DNA of 38,819 nucleotides, from positions 1-38,819 of the forward strand of contig JAFEEH010000046.1 in the NCBI GenBank assembly GCA_018241185.1, written 5' to 3'. This stretch comes from Pseudomonadota bacterium. GTDB lineage: Bacteria > Pseudomonadota > Gammaproteobacteria > Burkholderiales > Burkholderiaceae_C. Both the position numbers and the translations under genes were made by a program. The notes below the pieces were generated by a model, which saw only the letters and a program-made list of their open reading frames with translations, did not search any database and was not told the DNA's origin. Below, in pieces: positions 15,577-23,305 of this stretch (the first letter of the stretch is position 1; the number at the start of each line of letters is the position of its first letter).

Positions 15577-16374
15577 ATGCGGCTCCGCCGCCCTGCCGTC
15601 CCCTGCGCCTTGACTGCCGCGTTCCCCCTCATCACCGACCCCGTTTTCTATGCCGTCGCCGTGCCCGCAGTGTTGCTGCTGGGCGTCAGCAAGAGTGGCT
15701 TCGGCGCGGGCTTCGGATCGCTGGCGGTGCCGCTCATGTCGCTGGCCGTGCCGGTGCCGCAGGCGGCGGCGATCATGATGCCGCTGCTTCTGGTGATGGA
15801 CCTGCTGGGCCTGGCCGCCTTCCGCCGTGATTTCGACGGGCGCCTGCTGCGCTTCCTGGTGCCGTGGGCGCTGCTCGGCACGGTCGCCGGCACTCTGCTG
15901 TTCCGCGTGCTGCCGGCGCACACGGTGGCGGGCATCGTCGGCGTCTTCACCCTCCTTTTCCTTGCGCAGCGCGTGCTGCGTCCGCCGCGGCCGGACGACG
16001 CGCCGCCCTCCAGGCCGCTGGGCGCCCTGCTCACGGTGCTGTCGGGCTTCACCAGCTTCATCTCTCACGCGGGCGGGCCGCCGCTCAATGCCTACCTGAT
16101 CCCGCTGCGGCTGTCGCCCATCGTGTTCACAGCCACGGTGGCTTACCTGTTCTTCGTCGTGAATCTCAGCAAGTGGGTGCCTTATGCCTGGCTGGGCCTG
16201 CTGGACATGCGCAACCTCGTGACCTCGCTGGTGCTCATGCCGCTGGCGCCGCTGGGCGTGTGGGTCGGCGTGCGCGTGGCGCGGCGCATCGATCCTGTCT
16301 GGTTCTACCGCTGCGTCTACGCCGGCATGCTGCTCACCGGGCTGAAGCTCGTGTGGGACGGCTTCGCGGCCTGA
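15577..16374 (+). CDS. TauE/SafE-family (DUF81) membrane permease
   Basis: Integral membrane protein of about 265 residues with some eight hydrophobic segments. It belongs to the TauE/SafE family linked to export of sulfite, sulfoacetate and related organosulfur anions. Typical features are the glycine-rich start of the first repeat, LLGVSKSGFGAGFGSLAVPL, its counterpart in the second half, GFTSFISHAGGPPLNAYLIP, and a C-terminal segment ending GLKLVWDGF. The start is uncertain: the ATG at 15577 gives a charged leader, while a TTG at 15610 would start at LTAAFPLITDPVFYAV, closer to family N-termini. It is 36 bases after the GGDEF-EAL stop and 36 before the SDR gene. The transported substrate is unknown. 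Confidence 0.88.
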   Translation: MRLRRPAVPCALTAAFPLITDPVFYAVAVPAVLLLGVSKSGFGAGFGSLAVPLMSLAVPVPQAAAIMMPLLLVMDLLGLAAFRRDFDGRLLRFLVPWALLGTVAGTLLFRVLPAHTVAGIVGVFTLLFLAQRVLRPPRPDDAPPSRPLGALLTVLSGFTSFISHAGGPPLNAYLIPLRLSPIVFTATVAYLFFVVNLSKWVPYAWLGLLDMRNLVTSLVLMPLAPLGVWVGVRVARRIDPVWFYRCVYAGMLLTGLKLVWDGFAA

Positions 16375-16410
16375 CGCTTTCCTCACCCTCGTCCTCATCA
16401 GGAGCCTTCG

Positions 16411-17166
16411 ATGTCCGACCTCTTCATCCTCACCGGCGCTTCCCGCGGCATGGGCCGTGCCATGGCCGCGCAGCTGCTGCAGCGCGATGGCGTTGAGCTG
16501 CTGTGCCTCTCGCGCGGGCGCGATGCCGCACTGGAGCGCGGCCCCGCCGGCGCCGGCAGCCGTGCCGAGCAATGGCAGGTCGACCTGGCCGATCCGCTGC
16601 CGGCCGCCGAGCGCGTGCGGGACTGGCTCGCAGGGTTGGGCGGCACGAGCTTCCGCTCGGCCACGCTGATCAACAACGCCGGCACGGTGGGCCATCCGGC
16701 ACCGCTGGCCAAGGCCTCGCTGGCCGAGCTGTCGCAGTCGCTGCGCGTGGGCCTGGAGGCGGCGCTGCTGCTCACGGCGGCCTTCCTCGGCGCCACCGCC
16801 GGCTGGCCGGGCCGCCGGCAGGTGCTGAACATCTCCTCGGGCCTGGGCCGCAACGCACTGGGCAGCCAGGCACCGTACTGCGCTGCCAAGGCGGGCATGG
16901 ACCACTTCTCTCGCGCGGTGGCGCTCGAGGAGCAGGGCGAGGGTGGGGCGCGGATCGTCTCGCTGGCGCCGGGCGTGATCGACACCGACATGCAGGTGCA
17001 ATTGCGCGGCACCGACGCCGCGCTGTTCCCCGACCGCGGCCGATTCGAGAAGCTCAAGGCGGACGGCCTGCTCGACTCGCCCGAGGCCGCGGCGCGCAAG
17101 GTGCTGGCATGGCTGGATCGGCCCGATTTCGGCGCCCAACCCGTGGGCGATGTGCGCCAGGCTTGA
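16411..17166 (+). CDS. Short-chain dehydrogenase/reductase, sepiapterin/benzil-reductase-like
   Basis: NAD(P)-dependent oxidoreductase of 251 residues with the classical SDR layout. It has the coenzyme loop TGASRGMG at residues 8-15, the NNAG motif, the catalytic serine in NISSG and the tyrosine/lysine pair in APYCAAKAG, followed by LAPGVIDTDMQ. The long variable part before the C-terminus and the order of motifs recall bacterial sepiapterin-reductase-like and benzil-reductase proteins, but the substrate is not predictable. AGGAGCC before the ATG gives a good ribosome site. It probably shares a transcript with the TauE-like gene upstream and the GAF gene downstream; no pathway partner is evident. 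Confidence 0.88.
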   Translation: MSDLFILTGASRGMGRAMAAQLLQRDGVELLCLSRGRDAALERGPAGAGSRAEQWQVDLADPLPAAERVRDWLAGLGGTSFRSATLINNAGTVGHPAPLAKASLAELSQSLRVGLEAALLLTAAFLGATAGWPGRRQVLNISSGLGRNALGSQAPYCAAKAGMDHFSRAVALEEQGEGGARIVSLAPGVIDTDMQVQLRGTDAALFPDRGRFEKLKADGLLDSPEAAARKVLAWLDRPDFGAQPVGDVRQA

Positions 17167-17251
17167 CGCGGTGGCGGCCTACGCCGGCGGGCCCTTCAGC
17201 TTGTCCACCCCGACCCCCCGCCCGGCGTTGAACCCCGGAGGAAAACACCGA

Positions 17252-17782
17252 ATGGCGCGCGCATCCCGTACCGAACGACGCTCTGGCCAGGACTTCGAGG
17301 CCGAACTCGCCCGCCTGCAGGTCGCTACGGCCGATGGCGGCAGCCGCGGGCTGTCGATGCTGCTGTCGCCCGTGCTGAAGCTGGTGCGCGAGCACCTCGG
17401 CATGGACGTCGTCTTCGTGGCCCAGTTCGTGGGCGACGACAGCGTCTTCCGCCACGTGGAGGCGAAGCCGGGCCGTCGCGTGATGGCTGTGGGCGAAGCG
17501 TGCGCTCGCGAGCGCAGCTACTGCCAGCGCGTGGTCGACGGCCGCCTGCCGCCGCTGGAGCGCAACGTTCCGGCGCGCGAGGACTTCTCGCGCCTGCCCA
17601 CCTTCGACTTTCCCATCGGCAGTTACCTCAGCGTGCCGTTGCGGCTGCAGGGCGGGCGCATCTACGGCGTGTTGTGCTGCTTCAGCTTCGCCCCCAACGA
17701 GGACCTGGGCCAGCGCGACCTGCGCCGCCTGGAAATGGCGGCGCAGCTCACCACCCGGCTGATCGAAGAGCTCGGGACCTGA
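17252..17782 (+). CDS. Single GAF-domain protein
   Basis: Small cytoplasmic protein of 176 residues consisting of one GAF domain after a basic leader (MARASRTERR). The core runs from LSMLLSPVLKLVREHLGMD through VFVAQFVGDDSVFRHVEA to SYLSVPLRLQGGRIYGVLCC. GAF domains bind small ligands, redox cofactors or chromophores. This one resembles the sensor part found in front of EAL or GGDEF domains, but no output domain is attached, so it may act in trans. Cysteines at SYCQRVV and in GVLCCF are candidate redox or ligand residues. The ATG at 17252 is preceded by GGAGGAAAA, a strong ribosome site, and is preferred over an open extension overlapping the SDR gene. Confidence 0.83.
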   Translation: MARASRTERRSGQDFEAELARLQVATADGGSRGLSMLLSPVLKLVREHLGMDVVFVAQFVGDDSVFRHVEAKPGRRVMAVGEACARERSYCQRVVDGRLPPLERNVPAREDFSRLPTFDFPIGSYLSVPLRLQGGRIYGVLCCFSFAPNEDLGQRDLRRLEMAAQLTTRLIEELGT

Positions 17783-17792
17783 GAAACCGTGA

Positions 17793-17852
17793 ACGAAATC
17801 GGCCGCCAGCGCCCGTCCGGCGGGCGTGAGCAGCTATCGATTTCGTAGCAAA
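17793..17852 (-). repeat. Dispersed Comamonadaceae-type intergenic element, copy 2
   Basis: Read on the minus strand, this segment has GCTAC, six bases, GATAGCTGCTCACGC (17824-17838), an internal stem GCCCGCCGGACGGGC, then GGCCGATTTCG. The same order is seen at 27396 and 34858, and the 15-base core differs from theirs at one position. It fills most of the gap between the convergent GAF and maleylpyruvate isomerase genes and may act as a bidirectional 3'-end hairpin. Confidence 0.7.
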
Positions 17853-17881
17853 CCGGAGATGCGTCCGATTCGACCCCGGGG

Positions 17882-18520
17882 TCAGGCGAAGTCCGGCTGC
17901 CGCTGCGGCTCGGCCGACTGGAAGGCCGGCTGCGCCATCGCATGCGCCACCACGCGCGTGATCCTTTCGAAGCCGTCCGTGTCGCAGCCCATGCGGCGCG
18001 CGTTGGCCACCTGGGGAACCAGGCAGCAGTCGGCCAGCGTGGGCGCATCGCCGAAGCACCACACGCCATGGCCATGCTGTGCCAGCAGCCGCTCGACCAT
18101 GGCCAGACCCTCGGCCACCCAGTGGGCGTACCAGGCGTCCTTCTGCTCGGGCGTGACTTTCAGCACGTCCTGCAGGTAGCGCAGCACGCGCAGGTTGTTC
18201 ACAGGATGGATGTCGCAGGCGATCACGTTCGACAGCTCCAGCACACGGGCGCGCCCTTGCGTCTCCAGCGGAATCAGCCGCGGCTCGGGATGGACCCGGT
18301 CGAGCCAGTCGATGATCACCATCGACTGGCCCAGGTGGAAGCTGCCGTCGACGATGGCCGGCACCGAAGCCGAGGCGTTGACGCCGGCCACGTAGTCCGC
18401 CGCGCGGTGCGCGCCGGCGCGGATGTCGACCGGCAGGTAGTCGTACGGCAGCCCCTTGAGCGCGAGTGCGATGCGCACGCGGTACGAGGTCGAGCTGTTG
18501 AAGAAGCTGTGCAGCTGCAT
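17882..18520 (-). CDS. nagL: Maleylpyruvate isomerase, zeta-class GST family
   Basis: Glutathione-dependent isomerase of 212 residues that converts maleylpyruvate to fumarylpyruvate in gentisate breakdown. The zeta-class GST signature is present: SSTSYRVRIALALKG near the start (catalytic serine region), SVPAIVDG and GQSMVIIDWLD for glutathione binding, and a helical C-terminal domain with CDIHPVNNLRVL. Alone it could be called maleylacetoacetate isomerase, but its place after gentisate dioxygenase and fumarylpyruvate hydrolase, in the nagIKL order of Ralstonia sp. U2, argues for maleylpyruvate. Its ATG at 18520 shares a base with the TGA of the upstream hydrolase gene (TGATG), giving tight coupling; a GTG directly before is an alternative start. 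Confidence 0.92.
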   Translation of the reverse strand: MQLHSFFNSSTSYRVRIALALKGLPYDYLPVDIRAGAHRAADYVAGVNASASVPAIVDGSFHLGQSMVIIDWLDRVHPEPRLIPLETQGRARVLELSNVIACDIHPVNNLRVLRYLQDVLKVTPEQKDAWYAHWVAEGLAMVERLLAQHGHGVWCFGDAPTLADCCLVPQVANARRMGCDTDGFERITRVVAHAMAQPAFQSAEPQRQPDFA

Positions 18521-19218
18521 CACACCACGCGCACCGACAGTTCGCCCAGGCGGTCGATGCCCACCTTCATCAGATCGCCGGCCTTCACCGCGCCCACGCC
18601 TTCGGGTGTGCCGGTGAAGATCAGGTCGCCGGGCTCGAGGCGGAAGTAGCGCGACAGGTCGGCGATCGTTTCGGCCACCGACCAGATCAGGTGCGACACG
18701 TTGCTGCGCTGGCGATCCGCACCGTTCACCGTGAGCCAGATCGTGGCATCGGTGAAGTGGCCCACCTCACTTGCGCGGTGCAGCGGCGCGATCGGCGCCG
18801 AGGCGTCGAAGGCCTTGCCGATCTCCCACGGCCGGCCCATCTCGCGCATCTTCATCTGCAGGTCGCGGCGTGTCATGTCCAGCCCCACGGCGTAGCCCCA
18901 GGCATGGGCGAGCGCCTGCTCGACCGGGATGTCCGACCCGGCCTGGCCGATCGCGACGACGAGTTCGGCCTCGTAGTGGTAGTTGGCGGTCTGCGCGGGG
19001 TAGGGCAGTTCCAGCGTCTGGCCCTCGGGCACGGGCACGACCGCATCGGCCGGCTTGCAGAAGAAGAAGGGCGGTTCGCGGTCGGGGTCGAAGCCCATCT
19101 CGCGCGCATGCGCCGCGTAGTTGCGGCCGACGCAGTAGACGCGGCGCACGGCGAAGCGGTCGTCGCTGCCGGCGACGGGCACGGTGACGGGAGTGGGGGC
19201 GGGAAAAACGAGGGCCAT
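18520..19218 (-). CDS. nagK: Fumarylpyruvate hydrolase, FAH family
   Basis: Metal-dependent C-C hydrolase of 232 residues that splits fumarylpyruvate to fumarate and pyruvate. The fumarylacetoacetate-hydrolase fold is recognisable from YCVGRNYAAHAREMG near the N-terminus, FFCKPADAV, the metal-ligand pair in YHYEAELVVAIG, the third ligand in GLDMTRRDLQ, and the closing FTGTPEGVGAVKAGD. The ATG at 19218 has AGGA about eight bases upstream; an upstream in-frame start adding MPGHP is less likely. The gene sits between gentisate dioxygenase and maleylpyruvate isomerase and matches the second hydrolytic step of that route. The reading is specific for the small single-domain hydrolases rather than the 420-residue tyrosine-pathway enzyme. 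Confidence 0.93.
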   Translation of the reverse strand: MALVFPAPTPVTVPVAGSDDRFAVRRVYCVGRNYAAHAREMGFDPDREPPFFFCKPADAVVPVPEGQTLELPYPAQTANYHYEAELVVAIGQAGSDIPVEQALAHAWGYAVGLDMTRRDLQMKMREMGRPWEIGKAFDASAPIAPLHRASEVGHFTDATIWLTVNGADRQRSNVSHLIWSVAETIADLSRYFRLEPGDLIFTGTPEGVGAVKAGDLMKVGIDRLGELSVRVV

Positions 19219-19288
19219 GGGGTGTCCTGGCATTGACTGCCGAGTGATAAAGAAACGGGGGGTGAAGAGGCGGGACGGACCCGTCCCG

Positions 19289-19352
19289 GACCGTTCGGGC
19301 TGAGCCTGTCGAAGCCCCGCGCGGCGCGTCGACAGGCTCAGCGTGAACGGTC
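19289..19352. repeat. REP-like inverted repeat inside the gentisate operon
   Basis: Two 24-base arms, 19289-19312 and 19329-19352, are inverted with only two mismatches around a 16-base spacer. The arm contains GGCTGAGCCTGTCGA, which I recall as part of REP-type palindromes widespread in proteobacterial genomes. It lies between the dioxygenase stop and the hydrolase start, so the transcript can fold it into a stable hairpin. That could protect the upstream message or lower expression of the two downstream genes. Confidence 0.75.
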
Positions 19353-19362
19353 GTCGGGTCGA

Positions 19363-20424
19363 CTACAGCCGCTCTTCGCGCAGCAGGTTCAGCGCGGCCT
19401 GCACCGGCCGGTCCGAGTAGCTGAAGAGCACCGCATCGTCGACCGACGCGAGCTGCACCGGCTGCCACGAGGGCACCACGAACACGTCGCGCGGCTCGAA
19501 GCGGAACTGCTGCTCGCCGATGCGCGCCGTGCCGTGGCCTTCGACCACGCTGAACACGGTGGCGTCGCTGGTGCGGTAGGTCTTGCCCTGGAAGCCCTTG
19601 GGCAGGAACTGCATGAAGGTCGCCATCGTCGGCATCGGCCAGCCGCCGGTGGCGGGATTCACGTAGCGCAACTTCACCCCATCCCACGCGTCGATCTCGC
19701 CACGCTGGTACAGCGCGTCGAGCGCCTCACGCGTGCGGGCATACGGGTAGCTGAAGATCGGCGAGCTGGGGTCGGTGACGCGATGCCGCACGGGCGCCAT
19801 GTTGTGGCCGAAGCGTGCCCAGCTGCTGCCTTCGGGCCGCACCACCGCCTGCGTGGAGGCGCTGTGGTTCTCCGCGAAGCCCGCGTCCAGGTGCTGGATC
19901 AGGGGGATGTCCAGGCCGTCGAGCCACACCACGGGCTCGCCGCCTTCCTCCACCGTGGCATTGCCGTGGTCGTGCCAGTTCCATGAAGGCGTGATGATGA
20001 AGTCGCCCGGGTGCATGGTCGTGCGCTCGCCGTTCACGGCCGTCCACGCGCCCTGGCCCTCGACGATGAAGCGCAGTGCCGACTGCGTGTGCCGGTGGCT
20101 GGGCGCGATCTCGCCCGGCAGGATCAGCTGCAGCCCCGCGTAGAGCGTCGAGGTGATGCTCGAGCTGCCGGGCAGGCCCGGGTTCTCGAGGATCAGCACG
20201 CGGCGCACCGCCTCTTCGGCGCTGATCACCTGGCCGGCCTGCATCACCAGCGGACGCACCTCGTTCCATTTCCACAGGGCGGCCACGGCCTTGGGGCGCG
20301 GATGGGGTGGCACCAGCGCGTGCAGCGACTCCCACAACGGCGCCATGTTCTGGCGGCCGATGCGTTCGTAGTACGCAGAGCGGCCGTCGCTGGTGGCAGG
20401 GGCGATCCTGGGAAGGGCTGACAT
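19363..20424 (-). CDS. nagI: Gentisate 1,2-dioxygenase
   Basis: Fe(II)-dependent ring-cleaving dioxygenase of 353 residues converting gentisate (2,5-dihydroxybenzoate) and O2 to maleylpyruvate. It is a bicupin: the first cupin carries the iron ligands H110 and H112 in [13 protein letters not shown] and H151 in [10 protein letters not shown], while the second ([16 protein letters not shown]) lacks such a set, as is usual. The leader [18 protein letters not shown] is typical of the family. The ATG at 20424 is preceded by GGAG eight bases away. It is the first gene of the operon and diverges from a LysR-type regulator. No salicylate 5-hydroxylase or 3-hydroxybenzoate 6-hydroxylase gene is in the window, so gentisate must come from elsewhere. 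Confidence 0.96.
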   Translation of the reverse strand: MSALPRIAPATSDGRSAYYERIGRQNMAPLWESLHALVPPHPRPKAVAALWKWNEVRPLVMQAGQVISAEEAVRRVLILENPGLPGSSSITSTLYAGLQLILPGEIAPSHRHTQSALRFIVEGQGAWTAVNGERTTMHPGDFIITPSWNWHDHGNATVEEGGEPVVWLDGLDIPLIQHLDAGFAENHSASTQAVVRPEGSSWARFGHNMAPVRHRVTDPSSPIFSYPYARTREALDALYQRGEIDAWDGVKLRYVNPATGGWPMPTMATFMQFLPKGFQGKTYRTSDATVFSVVEGHGTARIGEQQFRFEPRDVFVVPSWQPVQLASVDDAVLFSYSDRPVQAALNLLREERL

Positions 20425-20557
20425 GCGGTGTCTCCAAAAGGCGTTGGACCGGCCGGGCCGACCCTTGTGCTGCATTATTCGGCGCGAGCTATGGTTCGTA
20501 AAATCACCATTCGCTCTCACTCATACGAAAAATTGTATTGCTCCAAGGGTTAACCCT
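20425..20557. promoter_or_regulatory. Divergent gentisate operon / lysR control region
   Basis: An AT-richer stretch of 133 bases lies between the two starts. Two dyads are visible: ATGGT-N10-ACCAT at 20491-20510 and ATAC-N8-GTAT at 20523-20538. Both are near, though not exactly, the T-N11-A spacing of LysR-type boxes. The first overlaps the -35 region of the predicted gentisate promoter, as expected for an activator/autorepressor site. Confidence 0.5.
20474..20502 (-). promoter_or_regulatory. Predicted sigma-70 promoter of the gentisate operon
   Basis: On the minus strand, TTTACG (20502-20497) is followed after exactly 17 bases by AATAAT (20479-20474), five of six matches to TATAAT. The -35 element is weak, which fits dependence on an activator. 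The -10 element lies about 50 bases upstream of the dioxygenase start codon. Confidence 0.5.
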
Positions 20558-21499
20558 GTGGATTGGACCCACCGCCTGCGTCTACGGCCTCTGCAGTTGC
20601 TCCTGGGCCTCGGGCGCACCGGCAACATGAGCCAGTCGGCACAGGAACTGCACACCACCCAGCCCGGCCTGTCGAAGTGGCTCAGGGAACTCGAGGACGA
20701 CATCGGCCTGCCGCTCTTCGAGCGCCATGCGCGCGGACTGCACCCGACCGCGCACGGGGAGGCACTCATCGCCCATGCCCGCCGCATCGAGGCGCAGCTC
20801 GACATCGCGCGCGACGACATGTCCGCGCTGCGCGCGGGCGGCAGCGGTCTCGTGGTGGTCGGCACTTCGGGCGCGTCGGCCTCCGACACCGTGCCGCTGG
20901 CCACGCTGAAGCTGTTGCAACACATGCCGGGTACGCAACTTCGGCTGGTCGAGAGCACGATGGACCTGCTGATGGACCGGCTTGCGCACGGCGAACTCGA
21001 CATCGTCGTCGGCCGCACGACGACCGGATACCACCACGAGCAGGTTCGCGCCGAGATGCTCTACATGGAGCCGCTGCACTTCGTCGCGCGTCCGCAGCAC
21101 CCGCTGTTCAAGCGCGCGTCGCTGGAGTGGCGCGACCTCATGGACTACCGCTGGGTCGTGTGGCCGCGCGGCACGCCGATCCGCAACGCGCTGGAGGCGG
21201 CGCTGGCCGAGGCCGGCCAGCATCTCCCGCGCGATCACGTCGAGTCGAACTCGGTGGCGGTGAACCTGACCCTCATCAATAGCAGCCCGATGATCGGCAT
21301 CGCCTCGCACCGCACCGCGCAGCGCTTTGCGCGCCTGGGAGCGATGCGCATCCTGCCGCTGCGGCTGTCGGGCTTCGGGTCGGTGTCGATGTACTGGAAC
21401 GTGGCGAGCGCGCACCGCGCGGCAGTTGCGGCGATGCTGGAGTGCCTGCGCACGGCGGATCGCGAGGCCGACGCGGGTGTGGCGGGCGAGGGGCTCTGA
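20558..21499 (+). CDS. LysR-type transcriptional regulator of the gentisate operon
   Basis: LysR-type regulator of 313 residues. The N-terminal winged helix-turn-helix is clear (LLLGLGRTGNMSQSAQELHT, then TQPGLSKWLRELEDDIGLPL and FERHARGLHPT), followed by a two-lobed effector domain (VVVGTSGASASDTVPLA; GELDIVVGR; SMYWNVAS). A GTG at 20558 is the likely start, with AAGGG some ten bases upstream; the frame extends further back but overlaps the promoter region. The gene is divergent from gentisate dioxygenase with 133 bases between starts, the classical layout of a LysR regulator controlling its neighbour and itself. The effector is probably an aromatic acid or pathway intermediate, which is inference. 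Confidence 0.92.
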   Translation: MDWTHRLRLRPLQLLLGLGRTGNMSQSAQELHTTQPGLSKWLRELEDDIGLPLFERHARGLHPTAHGEALIAHARRIEAQLDIARDDMSALRAGGSGLVVVGTSGASASDTVPLATLKLLQHMPGTQLRLVESTMDLLMDRLAHGELDIVVGRTTTGYHHEQVRAEMLYMEPLHFVARPQHPLFKRASLEWRDLMDYRWVVWPRGTPIRNALEAALAEAGQHLPRDHVESNSVAVNLTLINSSPMIGIASHRTAQRFARLGAMRILPLRLSGFGSVSMYWNVASAHRAAVAAMLECLRTADREADAGVAGEGL

Positions 21500-21593
21500 G
21501 GGCGATCTGCAGGGCCCGGCACCCCCATGAATGACGGGTTCTCCTTCGCGGACCGCACGTCCAGAATTTCTCCAAGCCATATGGAGAGGTTCC

Positions 21594-22589
21594 ATGACGA
21601 TCAACAGGGAGGAGTCCCGCGCGAGCCTCGAAGCCTCCGAAGCGTCGAGGCTTCAGGCTCGCGCGGCGGGCAAGGCCGCGAGCATCTACGGCTACCCGCT
21701 CGTGGAAACGATCCGTCGATGCCGGTTGGAGACGGAGCCTGCGCACCACAGGACCGACGCCGCCATCCCCCTGATCGACGAGCCCTCGTCGGTGCATTTC
21801 CACGGCGATGTCGATCCGGTCGACGGGCCGACGCTGGCCTGGGTCTATCTGGGCGACGGCCCGCGCAAGCTCGGCGCCGGCGGTGTCGGCATCGATGCAG
21901 GCTTGTTGTCGCTGCATGACGCCTGGGCACAGTGTTTCGGGCGTGTCCCGGTCGAAGGCCTCGGTACAGGCGTATGGATCGTCGGGCCGCGCGCGGACGT
22001 GCCGCTCGCCGCCAGGGGCTGCACGGTCTATCGGTCGACGAGCAGTTTCTGCCGCATCGCGGTCCAGCCCGTGGATGGGCTGTCCGGAGGACGCCCGCCA
22101 TGGGAGCTCGCACGGTGCCTGCGCATCACGGGCCTGCCGGACACGCTCAACAGGCGCCGACCGGCGGCCGTGGAGCTGTGGGAAGGCGATGAGTCGGACG
22201 CCTTCACCGACGTTCTGGAGCGCGGCGAATCTCCTTCCAGCGTCGCCCCGCGCTTCTACGCGAACCTGTGCCGTGCACTCGCACATTCCCCGCCCCGCCA
22301 TCTGGAGCTGCAGCTCGTCAACGAACTGCGCGAGTTCGGCCTGTCGCCCAACGGCGCGTTGAACTGGACGGCCCTTCCGCGCGCCGTGCGTCAAGGGCTG
22401 GAGCTCGGCTTTGCAGACGCTGCGCATGCGGTGTCGGCCTGCGCGAACCTGCTACGCTGCGGCAAATTGGGCGCCGCCTGGATGGACCAGCACGCCAGGA
22501 GTCTGCTGTATCGCGCAGCAGCCCTGCGAGCCGGCCCGTTCCGATCGAAAGGCTGTGCAGCCTGCGAAGGAGGGGTCACTTTTTCTTGA
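21594..22589 (+). CDS. DUF1254-like protein
   Basis: Protein of 331 residues that I recognise as a divergent member of the DUF1254 group. It has the typical opening KAASIYGYPLVETIRRCR, a middle TLAWVYLGDGP, and the stretch LLSLHDAWAQCFGR then GTGVWIVGPRADVP, which match the family's pattern of a substrate-like pocket. The DUF1214 domain that often follows is missing. The C-terminal part (ARSLLYRAAALRAGPF) still looks family-like, so it is short rather than visibly broken. There is no signal peptide. GGAGAGG before the ATG at 21594 fixes the start. It precedes a two-component system by 57 bases and may be transcribed with it. The biochemical function of the family is not established. Confidence 0.68.
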   Translation: MTINREESRASLEASEASRLQARAAGKAASIYGYPLVETIRRCRLETEPAHHRTDAAIPLIDEPSSVHFHGDVDPVDGPTLAWVYLGDGPRKLGAGGVGIDAGLLSLHDAWAQCFGRVPVEGLGTGVWIVGPRADVPLAARGCTVYRSTSSFCRIAVQPVDGLSGGRPPWELARCLRITGLPDTLNRRRPAAVELWEGDESDAFTDVLERGESPSSVAPRFYANLCRALAHSPPRHLELQLVNELREFGLSPNGALNWTALPRAVRQGLELGFADAAHAVSACANLLRCGKLGAAWMDQHARSLLYRAAALRAGPFRSKGCAACEGGVTFS

Positions 22590-22646
22590 CGCACCGGCAC
22601 GTGGTGCGCGAGCAAAAGGCGACCGCCATAAAAAAAGGAATGGCGC

Positions 22647-23270
22647 TTGAAAATCCTGCTTGTCGATGACCACGCCCTCTTCAGGGCGGGGCTGCGGTTG
22701 CTGCTCAACAGCATGCACGGTGGGCTCGAGGTATCCGAGGTCGCCAGCGCGTCGGGCGCGCTGGATTTTCTCGAGGCTCACCAGGATGTCGCGCTGTGCC
22801 TGCTCGACCTGTCGCTGGAGGAAGGGAGTGGGCTGGAGGTGCTGGGGCGCCTGAAGGAGGCGGCCCCCGAGACGGGGTTCGTCATCGTGTCAGCCGTCTG
22901 CAACGCATTGACCGTGCGTGCCTGCCTGCAGGCCGGCGCGATGAGCTACGTGCCCAAGAGCATGCCGCCAGCCACGCTGCGAAAGGCGCTCGATTGCGTG
23001 GTCGCGGGCAATGTCTTCCTGCCCGACGAGGTGCTGGACGTCGCCGAGGCGCCGGTGCACGTGCCGGTGCTCAGCCCGCGGCAATTCGACACGCTCAAGG
23101 CGCTGGCAAGAGGGCTGCCGACCAAGCTGATCGCCCGGGAACTGGCGATCTCGGAGCACACCGCGCGCGAGCATGTGAGTGCCGTCTTTGCCGCTCTCGA
23201 GGTGCACAACCGGACAGAGGCGGTCATCAAGGCCGGCCGGCTGGGGCTGCTGGGCATGGCGCCCAACTAG
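22647..23270 (+). CDS. NarL/LuxR-type response regulator
   Basis: DNA-binding response regulator of 207 residues. The receiver domain (1-120) has the acidic pair D7-D8, the phospho-acceptor D54 in CLLDLSLEEG, and K104 in SYVPKSM. The C-terminal LuxR-type helix-turn-helix runs about 140-200 (LSPRQFDTLKALARG, then TKLIARELAISEHTAREHVS). The start is a TTG at 22647, supported by AAGGAA nine bases upstream; an ATG at 22640 is in another frame and stops at once. The hybrid kinase gene begins about 35 bases downstream, so the two form a cognate pair. Target genes are unknown; the DUF1254-like gene directly upstream is the nearest candidate. Confidence 0.92.
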   Translation: MKILLVDDHALFRAGLRLLLNSMHGGLEVSEVASASGALDFLEAHQDVALCLLDLSLEEGSGLEVLGRLKEAAPETGFVIVSAVCNALTVRACLQAGAMSYVPKSMPPATLRKALDCVVAGNVFLPDEVLDVAEAPVHVPVLSPRQFDTLKALARGLPTKLIARELAISEHTAREHVSAVFAALEVHNRTEAVIKAGRLGLLGMAPN

Positions 23271-23305
23271 CGCTGCGGCACGTGCAAGCGTTGCGGGAGC
23301 GTGTG

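Noticed and set aside
12208-17139. A very long antisense open frame of over 1600 codons, and similar ones at 3841-6852, 6101-8698 and 27237-29063.
   Set aside because: They lie opposite or across well-supported genes, have low-complexity Arg/Ala/His/Gln-rich translations without motifs, and arise because stop codons are rare in GC-rich DNA.
22586-22610. TTGACG and the CGCACC/GGTGCG dyad before the response regulator as a promoter or terminator.
   Set aside because: No -10 element at suitable distance follows TTGACG, and the dyad has no T-run; the gene may simply be read from the DUF1254-like gene's transcript.
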